Below, piece by piece: positions 1-6,731 of a stretch of DNA of 9,667 nucleotides (position 1 is its first letter; each line of letters starts with the position of its first letter). A program made the position numbers and the translations under genes. The stretch comes from Capsulimonas sp. GTDB lineage: Bacteria > Armatimonadota > Armatimonadia > Armatimonadales > Capsulimonadaceae. The notes beneath the pieces were generated by a model. That model searched no databases. It was not told where the DNA came from and saw only the letters and a list, made by a program, of their open reading frames with translations. Location of the stretch: NCBI GenBank assembly GCA_025963815.1, contig JAOQAA010000200.1:1-9667 (forward strand), given 5' to 3'.

Positions 1-1
1 C

Positions 2-202
2 CTGTCGCCGCAGCTGCTGCGCCGGCGTCTTCAGCGGCTTCTCGATTCCAAGGATATCGCGGAGCGAGTGGAGGCGCTGGGGAAGAGCATGCGGGCGGAG
101 CCGGGGGCGGAGCGGAGTGCGGAAATCCTGGAAAGCGTCCTCGGTGATATGGCTGGGGCGGCCGCGGAGCCGGAGCGCGCCTTGACATCGGCTACCCCTT
201 AA
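2..202 (+). CDS. C-terminal end of an upstream protein, possibly a glycosyltransferase (partial)
   Basis: An open frame enters from the left edge and ends at TAA 200-202, leaving 66 visible residues; the start lies outside the window. The visible part is helical and charged. It begins LSPQLLRRRLQRLLDS and continues with an alternating Arg/Glu/Ala helix ending in SAEILESVLG, then a low-complexity Ala/Glu tail. This resembles the last helices of GT-B glycosyltransferases of the MurG or diacylglycerol-glucosyltransferase type, where a 'select the last residues, then loop over LL' helix precedes a Pro/Ala-containing closing helix. The resemblance is only of pattern, and no catalytic region is visible, so another alpha-helical C-terminus is possible. 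Codon use (G/C at third positions) matches the neighbours, which supports it being coding. The -35 box of the secDF promoter lies inside its last codons. Confidence 0.5.
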   Translation: MSPQLLRRRLQRLLDSKDIAERVEALGKSMRAEPGAERSAEILESVLGDMAGAAAEPERALTSATP

Positions 203-210
203 GATATAAT
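182..210 (+). promoter_or_regulatory. Perfect consensus sigma-70 promoter upstream of secDF
   Basis: TTGACA (182-187), a 17-base spacer (188-204) and TATAAT (205-210) match the housekeeping sigma consensus at 12 of 12 positions with the optimal spacing. Transcription would start near 216-218, giving a secDF leader of about 48 nt. The -35 box is within the last codons of the upstream gene and the spacer contains its stop codon, so secDF can be expressed independently of that gene. Confidence 0.9.
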
Positions 211-236
211 GGAGCGTTCATTTTACGAGGAATTTC

Positions 237-266
237 GGAAGAGTTTTCTTCGCGGAGGAAGAGTTT
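237..266 (+). repeat. 10-bp direct repeat around the secDF ribosome binding site
   Basis: GGAAGAGTTT occurs at 237-246 and again at 257-266, exactly 20 bases apart. The second copy overlaps the Shine-Dalgarno GGAGG (254-258) and the TTG start (265-267). Between them, TCTTC (247-251) can pair with GAAGA of either copy (238-242 or 258-262). The first pairing leaves the ribosome site free. The second puts most of it in a hairpin loop and stem. Stems are only 5 bp and A/T-rich, so a regulatory role is inference. Confidence 0.55.
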
Positions 267-2994
267 GAAACTGCAGAAGGTCTGGTTGCCGCTGGTCATC
301 GTGTTATTGATCGCGGCGTCCATTTGGGTCATGGTGGGAACGAAGTACGACGCGAAGCAGCATGCGCGCGTCGCGGCCTTCCCGGTCAAGTACGGTCTGG
401 ATATCCGGGGCGGGATCCGCACGATCCTGCGCGCCGACGTTTCGAAAGCGCCCAAAGGACAATACGACCAGGCGACGGTCCAGCACATCCTGGAGCGGCG
501 CATCAATAATGCCGGAGTTGGTGAAGCGACCGTTCAGCCGAAGGGCTCTGATCAGTTCATCGTGGAAATTCCGGACGTTAAGGATAAGGATGCGGTTCTC
601 AAGCAGCTCGGAACAACCGCGTCTATGCAGTTCTACCACTTCAAGGAAGTGGTCTGCAAGCGCGATGCGAACCGCCCTGTAAGAATGACGTCCAGTACCG
701 ATCCCATCACCGGACATGAAAACTACTCGTTCTTCGATGCTCGACATCCGCAGCAGGGACCGTTTCGCGATGGCTTGCAAATCCGTGAGGATTATAGCAA
801 GATTTTGAGCGAAGGGGCCGCCGCTCGTTCAGGCGCGACGCTGACGACGGTAACGCCGCCGCTCACCTCCCAGAATGTGCAGCTTTACCTGACGGCGGAC
901 CAGCAGAAGCGGGTCGTGGCGCTGAACCAGGAAATGACAGCCTGGAAGGATTTTCTCGCCAGCTGTGGCCCCCCGATCCTTCAGGGCGCCGACATTCTGC
1001 CGAAATCCGTCGCCTCTCTTGGCGGCAATTCGGGAGTTCAGCCGACGGTTTCGCAGGAGTTCAGTCCCAACGGTACGCGAGCCTTCGCGGATTTTACGCG
1101 AAAGAACATCGACGAGACCATGGGGATCGTGCTGGATGACGGCGTGCTTTCCGCGCCCAACATCGAAAGCCCGATCCTGGATGGCCATGGCCAAATCAGC
1201 GGTGGTTTTGAAACCCTGAAGGAAGCCAAGTCGTTGGCAGATATGCTGAACGCAGGCGCTCTGCCCGTTCCTCTGGAGCAAGTGCAGACGACGTCGCTCG
1301 AAGCGAGCTTGGGTCACGGCGCAGTCGAAAAGGACATTCACGCCGGCTTGATCGGCCTCGCTCTGGTTGTCCTTTGTATGCTGTTCTGGTATCGCCTGCC
1401 CGGCCTCGTCGCGTGTGTCGCGCTGCTGATCTACTCGCTGTTCACCCTGGCGATTTTCCGGGGCGGTTTGCAGTGGCTGGGCGTGCCGCCTGTCACGCTG
1501 ACTCTGGCGGGTATCGCCGGATTTATTCTCTCCGTCGGTATGGCGGTTGACGCCAACATCCTGATCTTCGAGCGAATGAAGGAAGAACTGCGCAATGGGC
1601 GCGGCCTCCGCAGCGCGATTGACGCCGGCTTCCAGCGCGCCTTCCCCGCAATCCGTGACTCCAATATCTGTACGATCATTACATCCGTCGTGCTTTTCTC
1701 GATGGGAACTCCCAGCGTTCGCGGCTTTGCGCTGACGCTGATGATCGGCGTCATCGTCTCGCTCTTCTCGGCGATTACCGTCACCCGCACCTTGCTTTAT
1801 GCGCTGGTGGAGGCCGGGTTCGGCAAGAACACGAAGCTGTTCGGCGTGGATCAAAACGCCGTGGTGAGCACAAAGCCTGGATATAATATTGTCGGCCGAC
1901 GCAAGCTGTTCTACGCGATCAGCGCCGCGATCATTATCCCGGGGCTGTTCTTCTGGCTGGCGGTTCACCCGTCGGGTCTGAAGAAGAGCATTGAGTTCAA
2001 GAGCGGATCGCAGATGCAAGTCGCGTTCGACAAGCCGGCGACACAGCAGGAAGTCACTCACGCTCTGGAAGCGGCCGGTTTGCAGGAGCCGCTCGTGCAG
2101 ATGGCCGAAGGCGGACGCCAGGCGATCATCACCACGGAAGAGGTCACCAATAACGCAGACGCGAGCAAGAACATCGATCCGGTCACGAACCGCGACCTTG
2201 TGGAAGTGAAGATCACGAACGCGCTCAATACGATCCGGCAGACGACGCGGCTTTACTTCGACCGCGTCCAGCCGCTGATCTCCAACGAACTGACCAGTAA
2301 GGCGATCCAGGCGGTGGCGTTCGCGTCCCTGCTGATCGTGCTTTACCTCGCCTTTGCCTTCGCGACGGGCGGCTTCGCGGCCGGTCTGCGCATGGGCGTC
2401 TCGGCGATCGCGGCGCTGCTGCACGATGTCGTTTTGCTGATCGGCGTGTTCGCGATCCTGGGCCACTTCCTGAATTGGAAGATTGACAGCCTCTTCGTTA
2501 CGGCGCTGCTGACGGTCATTGGTTTCTCAGTCCACGACACGGTTGTTATCTTCGACCGCGTTCGCGAGAACCTGCGCAAGCGTCAGCGCGGCGAACCGTT
2601 CGAGAATCTGGTCAACGTATCGATTCTGCAGACGTTCCACCGCTCGGTGCGCACATCGCTGACGGTTCTGATGACGCTGGGCGCGCTGATTGTGTTCGGC
2701 GGCGAAACGACGCTGCTGCTGAACGTGGCGCTGTTTATCGGTATCTTGAGCGGAACCTATTCGTCCATCTTCAACGCCGCGAGCATTCTCGTGGATTGGG
2801 AAAATTGGCTGGCGAAAAGGGGCAGCGGGATTACCAATGCCCCGGTTGCCGCACTTGCCGGCGCTGGCGCTCCGGCTCCGAGCGGCCCATCAAGACCGAC
2901 GCCGAGCGCGCCCAATGTGTCTATCGCCGCCGAGGATGAGGATGAAGCCGGGCGGCTCCGACCGAAGAAAAAGCGTCCAATACGGCGTTTCTAA
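265..2994 (+). CDS. secDF: Fused protein translocase subunit SecDF
   Basis: SecDF is the inner-membrane RND-type motor that uses the proton gradient to help SecYEG-SecA pull proteins across the membrane. At 909 residues this is a one-chain fusion of SecD and SecF. An N-terminal membrane helix (about 6-25) is followed by the SecD signature GLDIRGG (44-50) and the periplasmic P1 region. The SecD channel motif is VDANILIFER (428-437), with the key Asp at 429. The SecF half starts near 540, and its motif GFSVHDTVVIFDRVREN (753-769) has Asp758. Membrane helices cluster at about 360-520 and 685-845. The start is TTG at 265, six bases after GGAGG (254-258); no ATG or GTG lies upstream in frame. Two features are unusual: P1 has a roughly 110-residue stretch (122-240) with two lone Cys (131, 234), and a 52-residue Ala/Pro tail ends in an acidic then a strongly basic patch. 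Confidence 0.97.
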   Translation: MKLQKVWLPLVIVLLIAASIWVMVGTKYDAKQHARVAAFPVKYGLDIRGGIRTILRADVSKAPKGQYDQATVQHILERRINNAGVGEATVQPKGSDQFIVEIPDVKDKDAVLKQLGTTASMQFYHFKEVVCKRDANRPVRMTSSTDPITGHENYSFFDARHPQQGPFRDGLQIREDYSKILSEGAAARSGATLTTVTPPLTSQNVQLYLTADQQKRVVALNQEMTAWKDFLASCGPPILQGADILPKSVASLGGNSGVQPTVSQEFSPNGTRAFADFTRKNIDETMGIVLDDGVLSAPNIESPILDGHGQISGGFETLKEAKSLADMLNAGALPVPLEQVQTTSLEASLGHGAVEKDIHAGLIGLALVVLCMLFWYRLPGLVACVALLIYSLFTLAIFRGGLQWLGVPPVTLTLAGIAGFILSVGMAVDANILIFERMKEELRNGRGLRSAIDAGFQRAFPAIRDSNICTIITSVVLFSMGTPSVRGFALTLMIGVIVSLFSAITVTRTLLYALVEAGFGKNTKLFGVDQNAVVSTKPGYNIVGRRKLFYAISAAIIIPGLFFWLAVHPSGLKKSIEFKSGSQMQVAFDKPATQQEVTHALEAAGLQEPLVQMAEGGRQAIITTEEVTNNADASKNIDPVTNRDLVEVKITNALNTIRQTTRLYFDRVQPLISNELTSKAIQAVAFASLLIVLYLAFAFATGGFAAGLRMGVSAIAALLHDVVLLIGVFAILGHFLNWKIDSLFVTALLTVIGFSVHDTVVIFDRVRENLRKRQRGEPFENLVNVSILQTFHRSVRTSLTVLMTLGALIVFGGETTLLLNVALFIGILSGTYSSIFNAASILVDWENWLAKRGSGITNAPVAALAGAGAPAPSGPSRPTPSAPNVSIAAEDEDEAGRLRPKKKRPIRRF

Positions 2995-3002
2995 GACGAC
3001 CA

Positions 3003-3032
3003 GGGGCGAGGGCAACCTCGCCCCTTCTTTTT
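3003..3032 (+). terminator. Intrinsic terminator after secDF
   Basis: A perfect 9-bp GC-rich stem (GGGGCGAGG 3003-3011 with CCTCGCCCC 3016-3024) is closed by a GCAA tetraloop of the stable GNRA type (3012-3015) and followed by TTCTTTTT (3025-3032). It begins 8 bases after the secDF stop, which suggests secDF is a single-gene transcription unit and recJ has its own promoter or depends on read-through. I saw no convincing promoter in 3033-3112. Confidence 0.93.
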
Positions 3033-3112
3033 AATCCGCCCACTCCGTGAGCGGCCGCGAACGGCTTCGTGAATGAACAGCAGCAAACGCTGTCTGGATG
3101 AGCGGAGCGTGA

Positions 3113-4855
3113 TTGGACCGAATGCCTGAAACCCTGAGAAAAATCTGGACCCAAACGGATACGGATGCGCGCGCGGAAGCCGAATTGGTGCGCGAACTAT
3201 GTGTCCACCCCCTGACAGCCCGTTTGCTGGTCAATCGCGGTCTGAGTGATCCCGCAAAGGCCGACGCCTTTCTCCGCCCCGACCTTTCACAGCTGCACGA
3301 TCCTTTTGGCCTTCCCGACATGGACAAAGCGGCGCACCGGATCGCCGAAGCAATCGCCAATGAAGAAACGATCTTCATCCACGGCGACTACGATGTGGAC
3401 GGCGTCACCAGCACCGCGCTGTACGTGCGTACGCTGACGGCGCTGGGCGGCAAGATCGTTTACCGGGTTCCGCACCGCAAGCTCGATGGCTACGACCTCA
3501 AGAACCGCGCCATCGACCATGCAAAGGAACAGGGCGCCACCCTCGTCATTACCTCGGACTGCGGCATCCAGGCCCGCGAAGCCGTCGCCTATGCGAATAG
3601 CCTGGGGATGACGGTGATCGTCACCGATCACCACGAGCCCGGCGAAACGCTGCCGCCCGCCTACGCGGTAGTGAACCCGCATCGGCACGATTCGACCTAT
3701 CCGTTTCCGTATCTGGCCGGTGTCGGCGTCGCCTTCAAGACAATGCAGGCCGTGGTGCGCTTGGTGCGCCCGGAGCACGAAACGGCGTACATTCAGAAGT
3801 TTCTCGATCTGGTCGCCTGCGGCACCGTCGCGGACGTGATGCCGCTGCAAGGCGAGAACCGAGTGTTCGCATCGTTTGGCCTGAAGGCTCTGGCGCGGAC
3901 ACGCAAGGTCGGCCTGCGCGCGCTGCTGGAAGGCGCTCGAATCGACACGAGTAAGCCGCTCTCGGCTGAGGCCGTCGGCTTTGGAATTGGACCGCGTATC
4001 AACGCCGTCGGTCGGCTCGACGACGCCGCGATCGCTTTGGACTTGATGCTGACGGGCGATCCGGAAGAAGCGCTGCGCCTCGTCGAAACATTGAATAATT
4101 TTAATGCCGAGCGCCAGATCGCCCAAAAGCGTATTCTGGCCGAGGCGATTGCGCAGGTTGCGGACCGCGACATGGACCTGACGCATGTGCTGGTGGTGGC
4201 GTCGCCCGGCTGGAACGCTGGCGTCGTCGGGATCGTCGCCGGGAAGCTGGTTGAGATGTTCCAGCGGCCCGCCATCGTCATTGGGATCGACGAGACCGAG
4301 ACCAATGGCAAAGGCTCCGCGCGCTCCATTCCCGGCTTCGATATGTTCAAGGGCATTCAAATCTGCCGGGGCCTGCTGGAGTCCTGCGGCGGTCACGAAA
4401 TGGCGGCGGGCCTGTCGCTCAAGATGTCACAGTTTGATGCGTTTGTCGAAATGATCAACGCCCATGCGGCCTCCGTGCTGACGGCTGACGACTTCATTCC
4501 GCGCGTCTCGCACGATGGCGTGATCGATCCTGGGAAGATCACCCTGTCTCTGCTGGATGAATGGGAGCAGTTCGCCCCGTTCGGCGATAAGAACCCCGAG
4601 CCGCGATTCGCCTCCACCGCCGTGCGCGTCTGCGAAAGCCGCCGGATCGGCAAGGACCTCAGCCACTTGAAGATGCGCGTGCGCACCGATGAGATGGACC
4701 CGATGGACTGTGTGGGGTGGGGGCATGGCGGCTGGTCGGACGAAGTCGGTCCTGGCGAAGCGCTCGACCTGCTTTACTCGCCGCAAGTCAACGAATGGAA
4801 CGGTCGCCGCAGCGTGCAATTGCTGATCAAGGACATTCGGCGGACTGAGGAGTAA
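3113..4855 (+). CDS. recJ: Single-stranded-DNA-specific exonuclease RecJ
   Basis: RecJ degrades single-stranded DNA 5' to 3' in RecFOR recombination, mismatch repair and base-excision repair, using Mn/Mg ions held by the DHH domain. The 580-residue product carries the family motifs in order: GDYDVDG (91-97), TSDCGI (148-152 region), TDHHEP (171-176), then DLVACGTVADVMPL (232-245) and INAVGRLDDA (296-305). The DHHA1 domain has SPGWNAGVVGIVAGK (364-378), GKGSARS (399-405) and GGHEMAAG (426-433). The rest is the OB-fold-type C-terminal domain. Length is normal for the family and all metal ligands are present, so it should be active. The chosen start is TTG at 3113, five bases after GGAG (3104-3107). 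An in-frame ATG at 3122 is 14 bases from that site and would shorten the protein by three residues. No clear terminator follows the stop. Confidence 0.97.
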   Translation: MDRMPETLRKIWTQTDTDARAEAELVRELCVHPLTARLLVNRGLSDPAKADAFLRPDLSQLHDPFGLPDMDKAAHRIAEAIANEETIFIHGDYDVDGVTSTALYVRTLTALGGKIVYRVPHRKLDGYDLKNRAIDHAKEQGATLVITSDCGIQAREAVAYANSLGMTVIVTDHHEPGETLPPAYAVVNPHRHDSTYPFPYLAGVGVAFKTMQAVVRLVRPEHETAYIQKFLDLVACGTVADVMPLQGENRVFASFGLKALARTRKVGLRALLEGARIDTSKPLSAEAVGFGIGPRINAVGRLDDAAIALDLMLTGDPEEALRLVETLNNFNAERQIAQKRILAEAIAQVADRDMDLTHVLVVASPGWNAGVVGIVAGKLVEMFQRPAIVIGIDETETNGKGSARSIPGFDMFKGIQICRGLLESCGGHEMAAGLSLKMSQFDAFVEMINAHAASVLTADDFIPRVSHDGVIDPGKITLSLLDEWEQFAPFGDKNPEPRFASTAVRVCESRRIGKDLSHLKMRVRTDEMDPMDCVGWGHGGWSDEVGPGEALDLLYSPQVNEWNGRRSVQLLIKDIRRTEE

Positions 4856-4964
4856 ATCGGCGGCCGGCTGACACTCTGTCTACTTGAAGGGTTAGTTTCA
4901 GCTGTCGCTCTTATTCTATGTAAGCAGAGGTAATCAATCAAGCCGTGCGCCGAACCAAGCCGCC

Positions 4965-4993
4965 TTGCAAAACGACCTCGTTTATGTTAAAGT
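4965..4993 (+). promoter_or_regulatory. Candidate extended -10 promoter for the exported-protein gene
   Basis: TTGCAA (4965-4970), a 17-base spacer and TAAAGT (4988-4993) each match the sigma-70 boxes at 4 of 6 positions. A TG one base upstream of the -10 (4985-4986) adds an extended -10 element. The predicted start near 5000 gives a leader of about 29 nt to the ATG at 5029. The rest of the 173-bp gap after recJ (4856-5028) shows no convincing terminator or gene. Confidence 0.42.
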
Positions 4994-5028
4994 GTAGCCA
5001 TTACCCCGCAATCATACAAGGAGAAGCT

Positions 5029-5886
5029 ATGTCCAAACTCACCCATGGACACGGCGGGCGACGCGCCAAGGCCCTGCCGATCATCGTGATGCTCGCCTCT
5101 CTGGCCGCTGTCGCTCCGGCGCACGCAAAGGCTCCCGCGTTTCGCTGGGAGAAGATCCATCTCAAGAACGTTCGACCTTCGCAGCTGTTTACGTCCCTTG
5201 GCCTTGACCATACCGTTCGCTACGGCCATACGCGCGGCAATGGCAAGCAGGGAACGGATCCGAATTTCCCGGCCGGTATGACGGATATCGTTCCGCTAGA
5301 CGCTGACAAAACGCTCATTATTCGCGGTACGCCTGAAGGCTGCGCGCATTTCCGTCAGGTTGTCCGGTCCGCCGACGTTCCTCCTCCGCGCTGGCAAATC
5401 CAGGCGGAGCTGCTGCGCGTTCAAAACGGGCGGGAGGAATCCGTCGCCCGCCAATCTCTCGATTCCGTCACGCCTGACACCCTCCAGAAGCTGACATTTA
5501 CAGTCGACGGCCAGGATCGCGCTTACCAGATTCGTCTGCGCCCCGAGGCAAACGGCGCCATCGGCGTTTCTTACCAGTACAGTATGCAGCTTCCCCCGGC
5601 CCCGATCGCGCAGGAGTCCGCCGAAGGCCGCACGCCGGCGCCCGAAGTGTTCGCGCCCGCGCAGATCTGGAGCCCCGCAGCTCGCATCGTCACGACCCTG
5701 GGCGCAGTTCAGCAGATCGACGATCTTGCCGCGCAGCGGCAGGCCCCGGCTCCGACAGTCGATGGGCAGCCGGCGAATATGTTGCAGGTCCTCGGCGAAG
5801 ATTACCGGCTCCGTCTGACGATCGTACTCGCATCGGAAGCGCCCGCGCAAAATGTCGCCGTTCCCATACCCACCCCCGAGCGGTAG
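5029..5886 (+). CDS. Exported protein with secretin-like segments, function unknown
   Basis: The 285-residue product begins with a clear Sec signal peptide: basic residues RRAK at 11-14, hydrophobic core about 15-28, and a predicted signal peptidase I cut after AHA (31-33). The mature part (38-117) resembles the N-domains of secretins: 'HLKNVRPSQLF' followed by a core ending LDADKTLIIRGTPEG (90-104) and a helix VVRSADVPPP. It then enters a strand, RWQIQAELLRV (121-131), that in secretins opens the beta-barrel domain. A later part (218-270) has IVTTLGAVQQIDD and a closing strand RLRLTIVLASE like the end of a secretin domain, but the middle is far too short for a full gate and barrel. Homology is inferred from pattern. 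The start is ATG 5029, five bases after AAGGAG (5018-5023). The frame stays open upstream to 4945, but that stretch holds the likely promoter. It is nine bases from the next gene, so probably first in an operon. Otherwise: an exported protein of unknown role. Confidence 0.72.
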   Translation: MSKLTHGHGGRRAKALPIIVMLASLAAVAPAHAKAPAFRWEKIHLKNVRPSQLFTSLGLDHTVRYGHTRGNGKQGTDPNFPAGMTDIVPLDADKTLIIRGTPEGCAHFRQVVRSADVPPPRWQIQAELLRVQNGREESVARQSLDSVTPDTLQKLTFTVDGQDRAYQIRLRPEANGAIGVSYQYSMQLPPAPIAQESAEGRTPAPEVFAPAQIWSPAARIVTTLGAVQQIDDLAAQRQAPAPTVDGQPANMLQVLGEDYRLRLTIVLASEAPAQNVAVPIPTPER

Positions 5887-5895
5887 AGGCTTTTC

Positions 5896-6693
5896 ATGCA
5901 TCGCTCACTTTTGTCGTTTCTGATGGCTCCCGAAGGCGGTGGCGCGCTGACGCTTACGGTCAGTAAGCAGGATGGCGACGAGGTCCTGGAAGGGACGCTG
6001 ACGGACGCTGCGGGCCGGGTCTATCCCATCGAGGATGGAATCCCGCGCCTGCTGCCGACGGAGCTCTTGGAGGCGCAGCGGTCCGAGATCGCCGCGCGCG
6101 ACGCCCAGGTCGTTGATTACGACCGAATGACCTTTTTGAACCTCTTCGGTAAGATCGAAATCCCGCTGACGCTCAAACTTCTCTCGCCCCGTCCAGACGA
6201 CCGCCTGCTCGAAGGCGGATGCGGTACGGGACGCATGTCGCAGATTCTGGGACGCGGCGTCAAAGAGATGGTGGCAATCGATTTTTCGTTTGAATCGCTG
6301 CGTGTCAACCGTAAAAAGCTGATCGACGCCGGCGTTACTAATGTTCATCTCGTTCAGGCGGATCTTTGCCATCTGCCGTTCGCAAGCGGCGCGTTTACGC
6401 GCGCCGTGTCCTGCCAGGTTCTGGAGCATGTTCCGGGGGAGGAGGCGCGACGCGGCGCCGTCTCCGAGCTATCCCGGGTTTTGAAACCAAACGCCACACT
6501 CGTGCTGTCGGCTTACAAGCATTCGCTTTTCACGCGGCTCTTCGGTCAGAAAGAAGGCGCGCATGAGGGGGGGATCCCATTCTTCCGTTTCACCATGCGT
6601 GAGATGAAGGAACTGCTGGGAACCTGCTTTCGGGTCGAATCCATCACGGGTATTCTGGTTTATCTTTACATTAGCCGGTGTAAGAAGCACTAA
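5896..6693 (+). CDS. Class I SAM-dependent methyltransferase with a degenerate Trm112-like N-terminus
   Basis: The 265-residue product has a Rossmann methyltransferase core: motif I LLEGGCGTGRM (104-113 region), which binds S-adenosylmethionine; an acidic residue after strand 2 in VAIDFS (126-131); VQADLCHLPF (153-162); and the VLEHVP post-motif (175-180) typical of the Methyltransf_11/UbiE type. The first 55 residues look like the small Trm112/UPF0434 zinc domain, ending RVYPIEDGIPRLLP (41-54). Where that family has its two Cys pairs, this protein has none (APEGG at 11-15, TDAAG at 36-40), so zinc binding is unlikely. The substrate cannot be told from sequence. The start is ATG 5896, six bases after GAGG (5886-5889), which overlaps the stop of the preceding gene; this argues for co-transcription and coupled translation. 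No transmembrane segment is evident. A short hydrophobic stretch (ITGILVYLYIS) near the C-terminus is probably the last beta strand. Confidence 0.9.
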   Translation: MHRSLLSFLMAPEGGGALTLTVSKQDGDEVLEGTLTDAAGRVYPIEDGIPRLLPTELLEAQRSEIAARDAQVVDYDRMTFLNLFGKIEIPLTLKLLSPRPDDRLLEGGCGTGRMSQILGRGVKEMVAIDFSFESLRVNRKKLIDAGVTNVHLVQADLCHLPFASGAFTRAVSCQVLEHVPGEEARRGAVSELSRVLKPNATLVLSAYKHSLFTRLFGQKEGAHEGGIPFFRFTMREMKELLGTCFRVESITGILVYLYISRCKKH

Positions 6694-6731
6694 CAAACCG
6701 CCTGACGGCGTCACAAGCAAGAGGAGTTCTA

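Noticed and set aside
209..268. A 19-codon ORF (ATG 209, stop TGA 266-268) whose stop overlaps the secDF TTG start, as a possible leader peptide.
   Set aside because: Its ATG overlaps the -10 box, so the strong promoter would start transcription after it, and no ribosome site precedes it. It could only be read from upstream read-through.
829..2466. Long minus-strand open frame opposite secDF.
   Set aside because: It is Arg/Gln/Asp-rich, a typical shadow of a GC-rich gene. The plus frame has full SecDF motifs.
4945..5028. Upstream extension of the exported protein to 4945.
   Set aside because: It would put 28 extra residues before the signal peptide and cover the candidate promoter. ATG 5029 has an ideal AAGGAG site.
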